64,000 nt of DNA from Christiangramia portivictoriae DSM 23547 (GCF_000423045.1 NZ_AUHF01000007.1:286674-350673), one strand, 5' to 3'; numbered from the stretch's first letter, positions 45,874 to 53,754 are shown. The notes: a model not told the origin generated them from the letters alone. Numbers and translations: made by a program.

Positions 45874-47079
45874 TTAAAAGTGAAATTCGAAGCCTGTTCT
45901 AAATGATATAAAATCCTCTATTCCAGCTTGTTTCGAATAATTGATATCTGCCTGTATCTTTAGCTTATGTCCTACAATATATTTGGATCCTCCCAGAGTG
46001 TATTGTTCGACATCATCCACTTCGATAATATCGGAATAGTCGTTTCTTGAGTATCTAGCAGCAATTTCATAATTACTTTTGAAAAGGTACGCAGTTTGAA
46101 AGTTTATTCCCTGCCCTTCCAGCACCCTGTACTCAGCTGCCTGATTTTCTCCCTGAATCCTGGCAATAGGATCTTCTGCATCGCGATAGGCATATTCTGC
46201 CATTACTGAAAGTCCGCGGTATTTAAAAACTGCATCCAGGAAAAACGTTTGGATATCGGTTTTATAAAGTGTTCCATCTTCCAACAGCATAAAACTTCCC
46301 AGGTTACTTCTCGTTCTTACGGCATCATTATTAATATCGTAAACTGCTCCCAGCATTAGTTTAGGAGAGGGCTCTCGTTCAAGATCTGCCTGGAAATAAT
46401 CTCCTTTTTCAAGAAATTCTCCGAATGGCAGAAGCTCAATTCTTCCTGTGTATTCCATTCCTCCCTGGCTACCACTAGTTATATTTCGTCCTTCTCCCTG
46501 CGAAAACGCCAGCTTCTCTTTGATCACAAATTTTTCTCCCAGTTTGAATTTATGATGTAGCTGAAGTCCAATATCTCTATCTAGATTGAACCTGCTGTTT
46601 ACAATAGATCGGTCTATAAGCTGTAAACTCGCTGAAGAAATAACCCTTTCCACATTTCCAGGAAGTTTGGTCTGCCCCGCCCATAGTTCGAAGTTCTTAT
46701 GAAAATGCCATTTAAGAACTGCGTCGAGAATATACCGTGGTGAATTGGACGTAAACTGATTGGCTCCGGAAATGTCATTATTCGAAAGACCAAGTTCAAT
46801 CTTATAAACCAGTTTCGGCGTAAGAGCGAATCCATCAAATTTTAGCCTTGCTCTTCTAATCAGGAAATTTTGCTCTGGATCCATGTACTCTTCTCCATCG
46901 TGATTCCATGTAGTAAGAGATCTGAACTGGAACCTTGGCGCAAATTTCACGCTAAAGGAACTATCTTTTGCGGTAAAATTAAGCAGGCCTTTTCCAAATT
47001 TTGTGTCACTTATTTCCTGAGCTCCAAGTCCCAATGTGACGAACAGGCACAAAACGAGTGTGCTGAATCTAGTCTTCAT
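45874..47079 (-). CDS. OprO/OprP-type (phosphate-selective) porin
   Basis: A 401-residue outer-membrane porin. Signal peptide 1-20 (ending LGLGAQ), then the 16-strand barrel typical of PF07396: FSVKFAPRFQFRSLTTW, NFLIRRARLKFDGFALTPKL, WAGQTKLPGNVERVISSASL, and last strand FISFRTGFEFHF. The pairing with a PiT transporter 70 bp downstream supports a role in phosphate uptake, though members of this porin family differ in selectivity. Its leader is remarkable: the 25 nt just before the ATG are the inverted copy of a sequence in a neighbouring small transcript (see ncRNA entry), and direct repeats lie where a -33 box should be. Confidence 0.9.
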   Translation of the reverse strand: MKTRFSTLVLCLFVTLGLGAQEISDTKFGKGLLNFTAKDSSFSVKFAPRFQFRSLTTWNHDGEEYMDPEQNFLIRRARLKFDGFALTPKLVYKIELGLSNNDISGANQFTSNSPRYILDAVLKWHFHKNFELWAGQTKLPGNVERVISSASLQLIDRSIVNSRFNLDRDIGLQLHHKFKLGEKFVIKEKLAFSQGEGRNITSGSQGGMEYTGRIELLPFGEFLEKGDYFQADLEREPSPKLMLGAVYDINNDAVRTRSNLGSFMLLEDGTLYKTDIQTFFLDAVFKYRGLSVMAEYAYRDAEDPIARIQGENQAAEYRVLEGQGINFQTAYLFKSNYEIAARYSRNDYSDIIEVDDVEQYTLGGSKYIVGHKLKIQADINYSKQAGIEDFISFRTGFEFHF

Positions 47080-47104
47080 AAAATCGTATTATAAGTTTTT
47101 GTCG
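47080..47104 (-). promoter_or_regulatory. Porin mRNA leader complementary to the adjacent small RNA
   Basis: On the minus strand this is CGACAAAAACTTA-TA-ATACGATTTT, ending one base before the ATG at 47079. It is the reverse complement of 47231-47253 as transcribed, except for a two-base insertion (TA). The 5-prime side joins a palindrome, CTTTGTCG-C-CGACAAA. Pairing with the small RNA would cover the ribosome landing region. Confidence 0.6.
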
Positions 47105-47108
47105 GCGA

Positions 47109-47142
47109 CAAAGAAACAGACTTTATGTTAACTGAATGTTTC
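47109..47142 (-). promoter_or_regulatory. Candidate activator-dependent promoter of the porin gene
   Basis: Minus strand: GAAACAT-TCAG-TTAACAT (47142-47125), two 7-bp direct repeats with a 4-bp spacer, then 8 bp, then TTTCTTTG (47116-47109), one mismatch from TAnnTTTG. No TTTG lies at the -33 spacing. The 7+4 bp repeat period next to a -7/-10 box is the layout of Pho-box promoters, but the sequence itself is not the enterobacterial Pho box. Confidence 0.4.
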
Positions 47143-47174
47143 CCAAGAGTTAAACCTGAGGTTGGTCTAAGTTA

Positions 47175-47210
47175 ATAAAAAAAGGCTGCCCTGTTTTTAC
47201 AGGACAGCCT
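47175..47210 (-). terminator. Intrinsic terminator of the small RNA
   Basis: Stem AGGCTG-C-CCTGT / ACAGG-A-CAGCCT with a 4-nt TTTT loop (12-bp arms, one mismatch) and seven T on the minus strand. It is distinct from the tRNA terminator at 47358-47388 and so marks the end of another transcript. Confidence 0.88.
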
Positions 47211-47265
47211 CGCACACTATTATGTAGAGTCGACAAAAACTTAATACGATTTTCGTGTGCTTTTG
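47177..47265 (-). ncRNA. Candidate antisense-acting small RNA for the porin gene
   Basis: Between the tRNA-Asn terminator and the porin promoter lies a unit of roughly 85-90 nt. On the minus strand a TTTCTTTG element (47279-47272), identical to that before the porin gene, is followed by GTGTGTacaaaaGCACAC (hairpin), then a 23-nt segment (47253-47231) that is the reverse complement of the porin leader, and ends in a strong terminator. The GCACAC at 47260-47255 can instead pair with GTGTGC at 47216-47211, which would present the 23-nt segment in a large loop. No open frame with a start and RBS is seen in it. The transcript itself is inferred; the complementarity and terminator are seen directly. 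Confidence 0.5.
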
Positions 47266-47357
47266 TACACACAAAGAAAGTACAGCGATGTCTCTTTAAG
47301 GTCACGCTTATATTAAATTAAGTTTAAAAATGGGATTAGAGAGGAAAGTACTAAAAA

Positions 47358-47388
47358 CAAGAAAGCCACTCGAAAAACGAATGGCTTT
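47358..47388 (-). terminator. Intrinsic terminator of tRNA-Asn
   Basis: Stem AAAGCCATTCG / CGAGTGGCTTT (one G-T pair) with a 5-nt loop, starting 5 nt past the tRNA 3-prime end and followed on the minus strand by TCTTGTTTTTAG. Confidence 0.75.
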
Positions 47389-47392
47389 GCTG

Positions 47393-47466
47393 CTCCTCCT
47401 CTTGGGCTCGAACCAAGGACCCTCTGATTAACAGTCAGATGCTCTAACCAACTGAGCTAAGGAGGA
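47393..47466 (-). tRNA. tRNA-Asn (GTT)
   Basis: A 74-nt cloverleaf on the minus strand. Acceptor TCCTCCT pairs with AGGAGGA; D arm TAGCTCAGTTGGTTAGAGC; anticodon stem CTGAC...with loop TGTTAAT giving anticodon GTT (plus-strand AAC at 47430-47432); T arm CCTTGGTTCGAGCCCAAG. Discriminator base is G; the full CCA is not encoded (GCA follows). No intron or mismatch in the acceptor stem. Confidence 0.97.
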
Positions 47467-47489
47467 ATGTTTTGCTTTGAAAGCGGTTG

Positions 47490-47522
47490 CAAATATAAAT
47501 CAATTTTTAAATGCTGTCAAAA
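47490..47522 (-). promoter_or_regulatory. Promoter of tRNA-Asn
   Basis: Minus strand: TTTTG (47522-47518), 20-bp spacer, TATATTTG (47497-47490), a full match to the Bacteroidota promoter, 24 bp upstream of the mature tRNA 5-prime end. Confidence 0.8.
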
Positions 47523-47644
47523 CAAATTTCAGATTTTTTTCGAAGAATTTTACTTCGATTACGAATCCTTCAGAAAGTCAATTAATTACAGATTGATAAA
47601 ATTTTCAGTAATGATGGATTTTATATTTCTACAGATACTACTAA

Positions 47645-47674
47645 ACAAAAAAAACAGCCCAAAAGGACTGTTTT
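47645..47674 (-). terminator. Intrinsic terminator after rseP
   Basis: Stem AAAACAGTCC / GGGCTGTTTT with a short loop and a T run on the minus strand, 26 bp past the rseP stop. Confidence 0.8.
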
Positions 47675-47699
47675 ATATCTATAAATTCTTCCGCAGAGA

Positions 47700-49016
47700 T
47701 TATTCAAATAACCAGCGGTAGATATCATTTCCATTTGCATAAAGCACCAGCGCTATCAACAAGAAGAAACCAGCCATCTGGGCGATCTCCATAAACTTAT
47801 CATTTGGCTTTCTACCTGTAACCATTTCATACAACAGAAACATCACATGTCCACCATCCAGTGCCGGGATAGGCAGAATATTCATGAATGCCAGGATAAT
47901 GGAAAGCAGGGCCGTGGTGTTCCAGAACCCGAACCAGTTCCAGGAATCAGGGAACAAGCCTCCAATCGCCCCGAAGCCTCCAAGTTGCGTAGCTCCTTTT
48001 TTGGTAAATACATATTTGAACTGGTACACATAATCTCTTAGCGTCCAGTAACCGTAATCGAATCCTTTGCTGATGCTTTCACTGAATCCGTATTTATTGC
48101 GTTTGATCTCGATCTCTGAAGCTGGACCAACACCCAGGTATCCATCTTCATCTGGAGTGATCTCACTGCTCATGATCTTTCCATTCCTGTCAAATACAAC
48201 TTCAATAGTCTTTTCCTTATTTTCCATGGATGCAGGAGCGATCTCATGCCAGTAACCTATCTCCACATCATTCAGACTAATAATGCTGTCGCCTTTCTTA
48301 AGACCGGCTTTTGATGCAGCATGTTCAGCGATGACCGTATCCAGTACTGCCGACTGTATAGGCACAAATGGCTGCATAATTCCTTTTTCAAACATCTGGG
48401 TTCCTATCTCTGCCGGTACTTCAATGGTTTCTTCTGAACCATCCTGATGTAAAACCGTAATATTCTGCACATCTCTCATAAAAAGATGCTTGTTGATGTC
48501 AAGACTATTCTGAAACTCATCTCCATTTACTTCAAGAATCCTGTCTCCATCCTCAAAACCATATTCCTTAAAATCATCGATCACCGCAAATCCATCTGGC
48601 ATTTCATCTGGGCCCACATAAGCAGATCCCCAAACGAACATGATCATCATGTAAATCAGAAAACCAAGAACCAGGTTTACCGTTACTCCACCAAGCATGA
48701 TGATTAATCGCTGCCATGCCGGCTTGCTTCTAAATTCCCAGGGCTGTGGCGGTTTGGACATTTGTTCCTTGTCCATGCTTTCATCGATCATCCCCGCGAT
48801 CTTCACATAGCCTCCAAGCGGCAACCAACCAATTCCATAGGTGGTTTCACCAATCTTTTTCTTAAGTAATGAAAATTTTACATCAAAGAACAGATAGAAC
48901 TTTTCAACTCTGGTCTTAAATAATTTGGCCGGAATAAAATGACCCAATTCGTGGAGAACTATAAGTAGGGAAAGGCTTAATATTAATTGTATGGCTTTTA
49001 CTAGAAATGGATCCAT
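47700..49016 (-). CDS. rseP: RIP metalloprotease RseP (site-2 protease)
   Basis: A 438-residue inner-membrane zinc protease that cuts substrates within the membrane. Zinc motif HELGH at 22-26 in the first helix, second catalytic motif NILPIPALDGGH near 390, and PDZ-type segments in the periplasmic part (about 125-230: YGFEDGDRILEVNGDEFQNS, and AASKAGLKKGDSIISLNDVE). Four membrane helices in the usual order. In other bacteria RseP releases extracytoplasmic sigma factors by cutting anti-sigma factors; no anti-sigma gene is adjacent. It diverges from the SCO gene across 150 bp. Confidence 0.96.
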   Translation of the reverse strand: MDPFLVKAIQLILSLSLLIVLHELGHFIPAKLFKTRVEKFYLFFDVKFSLLKKKIGETTYGIGWLPLGGYVKIAGMIDESMDKEQMSKPPQPWEFRSKPAWQRLIIMLGGVTVNLVLGFLIYMMIMFVWGSAYVGPDEMPDGFAVIDDFKEYGFEDGDRILEVNGDEFQNSLDINKHLFMRDVQNITVLHQDGSEETIEVPAEIGTQMFEKGIMQPFVPIQSAVLDTVIAEHAASKAGLKKGDSIISLNDVEIGYWHEIAPASMENKEKTIEVVFDRNGKIMSSEITPDEDGYLGVGPASEIEIKRNKYGFSESISKGFDYGYWTLRDYVYQFKYVFTKKGATQLGGFGAIGGLFPDSWNWFGFWNTTALLSIILAFMNILPIPALDGGHVMFLLYEMVTGRKPNDKFMEIAQMAGFFLLIALVLYANGNDIYRWLFE

Positions 49017-49119
49017 CAGCTAACTTCAAATTTTAAATCGCACAAAAGTAAGTTTTTAAAAGCTTCTAGAAAAGTTTAGTTTGATCGAGTGAGCAACACG
49101 AAAAATTCCACAGAAGAAA

Positions 49120-49151
49120 TTGGACTAATTGAGCCTCAGGCCATAACTTTG
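49120..49151 (+). promoter_or_regulatory. Promoter of the SCO gene
   Basis: TTG (49120-49122), 21-bp spacer, TAACTTTG (49144-49151), with the ATG 15 bp further on. It fits the Bacteroidota consensus. Confidence 0.65.
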
Positions 49152-49166
49152 TAAAAAATTGCGCCA

Positions 49167-49838
49167 ATGCTCAAGTTCTTTGCCCGATATAAACCTTTTG
49201 CCATTGTACTGGCGATACTTTCGGTCATCATCATGTATTTTATCTATACATTGCTGAAACCAAAGGAACGATTGCCTGTTTATCAACCCGATATGGTCAA
49301 TGCAGAACTGGTCGATACTACCGTACAGTTTGTTAGAAAATACCACAAGATCGCAGATTTTAAACTTTTAAATCAAAACGGGGATACCATTACCCAGGAT
49401 TTTTATGAGGATAAGATCTATGTAGCCGACTTTTTTTTTACCACCTGTCTTACCATTTGCCCGATCATGACAGACCATATGATCGAGATCCAGGAGAAGA
49501 TCAAGGATGACAAGGATGTTTTGCTGCTCTCTCATACCGTATTTCCTGTAGCCGACAGTGTTCCTGTCCTTAAAGAGTATGCCGATGAAAAAGGGGTGAT
49601 GGATGAAAAATGGAACCTGGTAACCGGGGACAAAAAACAGATCTATGATCTAGCTCGCAAGTCTTACCTGGCTACAAAATCCACCGGCGATGGCGGTAAA
49701 TATGATATGATCCACACAGAAAATTTCGTGCTGATAGATAAAAAGAAGCAAATTAGGGGGTTTTACGACGGTACTCAGCCAGAAGCCATTGAAGATCTCA
49801 TGCACGATATAGAGATCCTAAGGCAGGAGGATCGCTAA
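49167..49838 (+). CDS. SCO1/SenC-family copper/thiol protein
   Basis: A 223-residue membrane-anchored thioredoxin-fold protein. One N-terminal membrane segment (about 10-30) leaves the rest outside. The metal/redox motif CLTIC (Cys94, Cys98; CxxxC) lies in ADFFFTTCLTICPIMTDHM, and the third ligand His is in KYDMIHTENFVLI near residue 184. SCO proteins deliver copper to the CuA site of cytochrome c oxidase or keep its thiols reduced. No oxidase genes are in view. It is followed by feoA after 73 bp, which has its own promoter, so it is probably a separate unit. Confidence 0.94.
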   Translation: MLKFFARYKPFAIVLAILSVIIMYFIYTLLKPKERLPVYQPDMVNAELVDTTVQFVRKYHKIADFKLLNQNGDTITQDFYEDKIYVADFFFTTCLTICPIMTDHMIEIQEKIKDDKDVLLLSHTVFPVADSVPVLKEYADEKGVMDEKWNLVTGDKKQIYDLARKSYLATKSTGDGGKYDMIHTENFVLIDKKKQIRGFYDGTQPEAIEDLMHDIEILRQEDR

Positions 49839-49855
49839 TTAATTAAAGCTAATCT

Positions 49856-49885
49856 TTTGTATTGGACCAAATTCCATTACTTTTG
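49856..49885 (+). promoter_or_regulatory. feoAB promoter
   Basis: TTTG (49856-49859), 18-bp spacer, TACTTTTG (49878-49885), a full consensus match, 26 bp before the feoA ATG. A putative metal-regulator box overlaps the -7 element. Confidence 0.75.
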
Positions 49886-49897
49886 CCTTGTTTAAAA
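49881..49897 (+). promoter_or_regulatory. Putative DtxR/MntR box at feoAB
   Basis: TTTTGCCTTGTTTAAAA overlaps the -7 element and transcription start region. It shares the CTTGT core and flanking TTT / AA with the two boxes beside the DtxR-family gene at 54.4 kb, as expected for a repressor site. Confidence 0.45.
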
Positions 49898-49911
49898 TCA
49901 ATCTAAATAAA

Positions 49912-50142
49912 ATGAAGGTGACCGTTGCAAATCTTAGGCGAGGCCAACGCGGAATCATTAAAGAGTTTTCTGCAGATATGGTTCCCTTAAAATTGCTGGA
50001 AATGGGTTGCCTTCCTGGAAACGAAGTAGAACTAGTTCAAACTGCGCCATTCCATGACCCTATGTATTTAAATATAAACGGGAGTCATTTGGCCATTAGA
50101 AAAGAAACTGCTTTGCTTATAGAAATCGAATTAATAGGCTAA
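49912..50142 (+). CDS. feoA: Ferrous iron transport protein A
   Basis: A 76-residue SH3-like protein. I start it at 49912 (MKVTVANLRRGQRGIIKEFS); an in-frame ATG 8 codons upstream lies within the promoter -10 region and adds no conserved residues. The conserved LLEMGCLPGNEVELV and final hydrophobic strand ALLIEIEL are present. FeoA is a cytoplasmic helper of FeoB, possibly bound to its G domain. It is followed by feoB with a 1-bp gap and sits under a promoter with a putative metal-regulator box. Confidence 0.94.
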   Translation: MKVTVANLRRGQRGIIKEFSADMVPLKLLEMGCLPGNEVELVQTAPFHDPMYLNINGSHLAIRKETALLIEIELIG

Positions 50143-50143
50143 T

Positions 50144-52246
50144 ATGGGAAAGCAAATTAATGTTGCTTTAATTGGAAATCCCAATACTGGAAAGACCTCT
50201 GTTTTTAATCAGCTTACCGGACTCAACCAGAAGGTTGGGAATTATCCCGGGATCACCGTTGAGAAAAAGGAAGGGATCTGTAAACTTCCACGTGGATTAA
50301 AAGCTCATATTCTTGACCTTCCAGGTACTTATAGTTTAAACGCCAGTTCTGTAGATGAAAATGTCGTTATAGAACTGCTTCTCAATAAAAACGATAAAGA
50401 TTATCCAGATGTTGCCGTTGTAGTGAGTGACGTCGAAAATCTTAAGCGGAATTTACTGTTGTTCACCCAGATCAAAGACCTTGGAATTCCTACCATTCTT
50501 GCGATTAACATGGCAGACAGGATGGATCGAAAGGGGATTAGCCTGGATTTAAAATTGCTGGAGGAGCGTTTAAAAACAAAGATCGCACTGGTTAGCGCCC
50601 GAAAAAGCATGGGTATTGACGCCTTAAAGGAATTAATCCTGAATTACCGACATATGACGGTAGATCCCTGCGTAAATGCCTCTGTGATCGATCCTGAATA
50701 CTTCGGAAACTTACGCAAAACATTTCCTAATCAATCTCTATACAAGCTCTGGCTGGTAATCACCCAGGATGTGAACTTCGGAAATATAAACCGGGGCGAG
50801 ATTAACAGAAGTTCAGATTTTAATACGAAGTCTGTAAGTGATCTCAAGAGGCTTCAGCAAAAAGAAACAATTTTAAGGTACCAGTTTATTAACGGGGTAC
50901 TGAAGGAGACGTTGACCATAGACAAGAATGCAGCGACAGATCTTCGTTCTCGTTTTGATCGTATTCTAACCCATAAGGTTTGGGGATATGTTATTTTCTT
51001 CGCAATTCTACTCTTGATCTTCCAGGCGATCTACAGCTGGTCGAGCTATCCAATGGATATGATCGACGCCGCGTTTGCCTCACTAAGCGAATGGACCAAA
51101 AACGCGCTCCCCGCAGGATCCTTTACCAATTTAATTTCAGAAGGCATAGTGCCAGGTCTTGGAGGTATCGTCATCTTTATACCGCAGATCGCTTTTCTAT
51201 TCTTCTTTATCTCCATTCTGGAAGAATCTGGCTATATGAGCAGGGTAGTCTTTTTGATGGACCGCATCATGAGACGTTTTGGTCTCAGTGGGAAAAGCGT
51301 GGTACCACTGGTATCGGGAACGGCCTGTGCAATCCCCGCAGTAATGGCAACCAGGAATATCGAAAACTGGAAAGAACGATTGATCACTATCCTGGTAGTT
51401 CCATTTACCACCTGTTCAGCAAGATTGCCGGTTTACCTTATCATTATAGCCCTTGTAATTCCCAATGAAAGCTTCTTTGGATTTAATTACCAGGGATTAA
51501 CCCTGATGATCCTTTATTTGCTAGGATTTGGAATGGCTATTTTCTCTTCCTGGTTACTGAATAAAATTCTGAAAACCAGAACAAAATCATACTTCGTCAT
51601 AGAAATGCCTAATTATAAGCTTCCTATGGCTAAGAACGTGGCGATCAACGTGGTTGAAAAGACAAAATCTTTTGTTTTTGGCGCCGGAAAGATCATTTTG
51701 GCGATTTCGGTAATTCTATGGGTGCTGGCAAGCTATGGTCCCGGGGATGATTTCAACAAAGCTGAAGAGATCGTGACTGCTCAGTATGAGAACAACGAGA
51801 ATGTAGAAGATGAAAGTGTGGAGGAAGCCATTGCTTCCTATAAACTGAAGAATTCTTACATAGGAATCATGGGACGTGGAATAGAGCCTGCCGTTGCTCC
51901 GTTAGGTTACGACTGGAAGATCGGGATCGCGATCATAAGTTCCTTTGCCGCAAGAGAGGTGTTTGTAGGTACACTGGCAACCATTTATAGTGTGGGAAGC
52001 GACGAAGAGGAAACCATTAAAAATCGAATGGCTGCAGAAACAAATCCTGTCCTTGGCGGACCCTTATTCACATTTGCCAGCGGGATAAGCTTATTGCTAT
52101 TTTATGCTTTTGCAATGCAGTGTATGAGTACACTGGCGATCGTAAAACGGGAAACCAATACCTGGAAATGGCCTGTTTTGCAGTTGGTAATTATGACCGC
52201 ATTTGCTTATGTGGTCGCACTTATCGCATTCCAGGTACTTAAATAA
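50144..52246 (+). CDS. feoB: Ferrous iron transporter FeoB
   Basis: A 700-residue inner-membrane Fe(II) transporter. N-terminal G domain (1-165): G1 GNPNTGKTS, G2 GNYPGITVE, G3 DLPGTYSLN, G4 NMADRMD, G5-like VSARKSMG. A helical GDI-like linker (about 180-250) leads to the membrane part with two gate regions (GIVIFIPQIAFLFFFISILE, SGYMSRVVFLMDRIMRRFGL, CAIPAVMATR, CSARLPVYLI) and the second gate AREVFVGTLATIY. Length is typical. It is translated with feoA; a 51-residue Cys-rich protein follows 34 bp later, completing the usual Bacteroidota feo operon. Confidence 0.97.
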   Translation: MGKQINVALIGNPNTGKTSVFNQLTGLNQKVGNYPGITVEKKEGICKLPRGLKAHILDLPGTYSLNASSVDENVVIELLLNKNDKDYPDVAVVVSDVENLKRNLLLFTQIKDLGIPTILAINMADRMDRKGISLDLKLLEERLKTKIALVSARKSMGIDALKELILNYRHMTVDPCVNASVIDPEYFGNLRKTFPNQSLYKLWLVITQDVNFGNINRGEINRSSDFNTKSVSDLKRLQQKETILRYQFINGVLKETLTIDKNAATDLRSRFDRILTHKVWGYVIFFAILLLIFQAIYSWSSYPMDMIDAAFASLSEWTKNALPAGSFTNLISEGIVPGLGGIVIFIPQIAFLFFFISILEESGYMSRVVFLMDRIMRRFGLSGKSVVPLVSGTACAIPAVMATRNIENWKERLITILVVPFTTCSARLPVYLIIIALVIPNESFFGFNYQGLTLMILYLLGFGMAIFSSWLLNKILKTRTKSYFVIEMPNYKLPMAKNVAINVVEKTKSFVFGAGKIILAISVILWVLASYGPGDDFNKAEEIVTAQYENNENVEDESVEEAIASYKLKNSYIGIMGRGIEPAVAPLGYDWKIGIAIISSFAAREVFVGTLATIYSVGSDEEETIKNRMAAETNPVLGGPLFTFASGISLLLFYAFAMQCMSTLAIVKRETNTWKWPVLQLVIMTAFAYVVALIAFQVLK

Positions 52247-52280
52247 AGTAAGTTTAGAATTATAAATCGACTTAATAACT

Positions 52281-52436
52281 ATGGAAATACTTCAGGAAAT
52301 ACTGGTTTTAATTACCTTTCTGATAGCTCTGGGCTATATGGTCACGCGTTTTATCTGGAAACCATCTTTCGCCGGCGGTTCTAAAAAGAAGGACAAAACT
52401 GCCTGTGGAGTTTCCGGTTGTGGTTGTAGCGATTAA
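52281..52436 (+). CDS. FeoB-associated Cys-rich membrane protein
   Basis: A 51-residue protein: one N-terminal membrane helix (about 5-24, ILVLITFLIALGYMVTRFIW), a Lys-rich stretch (SKKKDK), and a C-terminal Cys cluster ACGVSGCGCSD. This is the pattern of the small FeoB-associated (FeoC-like) proteins found after feoB in Bacteroidota and Firmicutes. The ATG at 52281 lies 34 bp past the feoB stop on the same strand. The Cys cluster could bind iron or zinc. It ends directly against the convergent gene at 52437. Confidence 0.85.
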   Translation: MEILQEILVLITFLIALGYMVTRFIWKPSFAGGSKKKDKTACGVSGCGCSD

Positions 52437-52883
52437 TTATAATACTTCCGTAATACGCAAATTGACCATATAATCTTCTGATGGAATCTTCCCGGGATTT
52501 ACCGGATATGGTTTGACATTAACCAGGCTTATTTTCAACTCCTTCGAATCAGGAAAAAGATGGTTTATAGATTTAGAACCTGAAAATTCCACATTTCCAA
52601 TCAACTTTCGTTTTTCAAAGACTTCAACCTTCACCCGTACCTGCCCTGCCCATATACAGGTCACAATAGGATTGCTGGGACAGCGCGAATCTGAAATAAT
52701 TTCCTTTAGTTTGATGCTGCGTTCTCCAAAATGCAGCTCATCACCAAGACATAAAGAAGCTGAGGAAACATTCAGTTTTACAACAGTTTTCATCCCTTCA
52801 GGTTCAGAAATTGAAGGTGCTGGTTGCTTTTCCGTTGATTGAAAGGAAATATATAGGGCCAGGAAAATGATGAGTGATCGCAT
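52437..52883 (-). CDS. Small exported protein of unknown function
   Basis: A 148-residue protein with an N-terminal hydrophobic segment (residues 1-14, then STEKQPAPS), probably a signal peptide though without a clear cleavage or lipobox site. The mature part is a beta-rich domain with two Cys in ISDSRCPSNPIVTCIWAGQV, likely a disulfide, and a strand HFGERSIKLKEII. It resembles small Bacteroidota proteins with the SRCP...CxWAG motif whose role is unknown. It lies between the feo operon and the ZIP/DtxR operon, downstream of the ZIP gene by 48 bp, so it may be read with it. Confidence 0.62.
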   Translation of the reverse strand: MRSLIIFLALYISFQSTEKQPAPSISEPEGMKTVVKLNVSSASLCLGDELHFGERSIKLKEIISDSRCPSNPIVTCIWAGQVRVKVEVFEKRKLIGNVEFSGSKSINHLFPDSKELKISLVNVKPYPVNPGKIPSEDYMVNLRITEVL

Positions 52884-52931
52884 ATTGAGTTTTTCAAAAA
52901 GACGATCGCTATTTACCTGTGTTGCAAAATG

Positions 52932-53753
52932 CTACCCAAGACCAACGTCCAGGGTCATCATAATCATAAATCCTCCTATGAAGCCCATCGTGGAAATATC
53001 TGTAAAATTACCCTGCTGTGCTTCAGGAACCACCTCCTCTACCACGACAAAGATCATCGCTCCGGCTGCAAAACATAAAGCGTATGGTAAGATAGGCTCA
53101 AAAGTTAAAACTGCCCAGGCTCCCAGGACCGCGGCAAATGGCTCTACGATGGCAGAAAGCTGCCCATAATTAAAACTTTTCCACCGGCTCAAACCCTGTC
53201 TTCGCAATGGCATCGCTACCGCAAAACCTTCAGGAAAGTTTTGCAATCCTATACCAATGGCCAGAGCAACGGCACCACCAATACTGGCACCTTCAAATCC
53301 AGCAGCTACTCCGCCAAACAACACACCCACCGCTAGACCTTCTGGAATATTATGCAGAGTAATGGCCAGGGTTAATAGTACAGACTTATGCCAGGGAGTT
53401 TTAACCCCTTCCGCTTCACTCATTTTAAAATTTACGTGTAAATGGGGAAGTACCTTATCCAAACCAAAGATGAACAGTGCTCCCAATCCAAATCCTACCA
53501 GCGCAGGAATCGTTTTCTCAAATCCTTCACCCGGACTCATTTCAATTCCAGGTGCCAGTAAACTCCAGAAACTTGCCGCTACCATAACGCCACCTGTAAA
53601 CCCGAGCATTCCATCAAAGAATGCGCGGTTCATTCCTTTAAACAGGAAAACCAGCGACGCACCCAATGCCGTAAGCCCCCAGGTAAACAAGGTAGCATAT
53701 AACGCGGCCAATACCGGATCCAATTGTTCAAAATAGCTAATAACTGCTTCCAT
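52932..53753 (-). CDS. ZIP-family metal transporter
   Basis: A 273-residue inner-membrane transporter with eight membrane segments. The metal-binding helices IV and V carry TLHNIPEGLAVGVLFGG and GLQNFPEGFAVAMPLRRQG (H/N-x3-E-type site), as in ZupT and GufA. Substrate among Zn, Fe and Mn is not fixed by these motifs. The gene begins 1 bp after the DtxR/MntR-family gene, so regulator and transporter are one operon, and uptake is likely under control of that regulator. The opposite-direction TonB receptor completes a two-membrane route. Confidence 0.94.
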   Translation of the reverse strand: MEAVISYFEQLDPVLAALYATLFTWGLTALGASLVFLFKGMNRAFFDGMLGFTGGVMVAASFWSLLAPGIEMSPGEGFEKTIPALVGFGLGALFIFGLDKVLPHLHVNFKMSEAEGVKTPWHKSVLLTLAITLHNIPEGLAVGVLFGGVAAGFEGASIGGAVALAIGIGLQNFPEGFAVAMPLRRQGLSRWKSFNYGQLSAIVEPFAAVLGAWAVLTFEPILPYALCFAAGAMIFVVVEEVVPEAQQGNFTDISTMGFIGGFMIMMTLDVGLG

Positions 53754-53754
53754 T

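Noticed and set aside
47080..47253. Invertible promoter segment as the first explanation for the inverted repeat
   Set aside because: The arms differ by a 2-bp insertion, no recombinase gene is nearby, and one arm ends exactly at a start codon while the other sits in a unit with its own terminator; RNA pairing explains this better. Kept as an alternative in the finding.
50980..51468. A 162-codon open frame in another frame of feoB
   Set aside because: It lies wholly inside the conserved membrane part of FeoB, and its translation is Arg-rich and without domain features.
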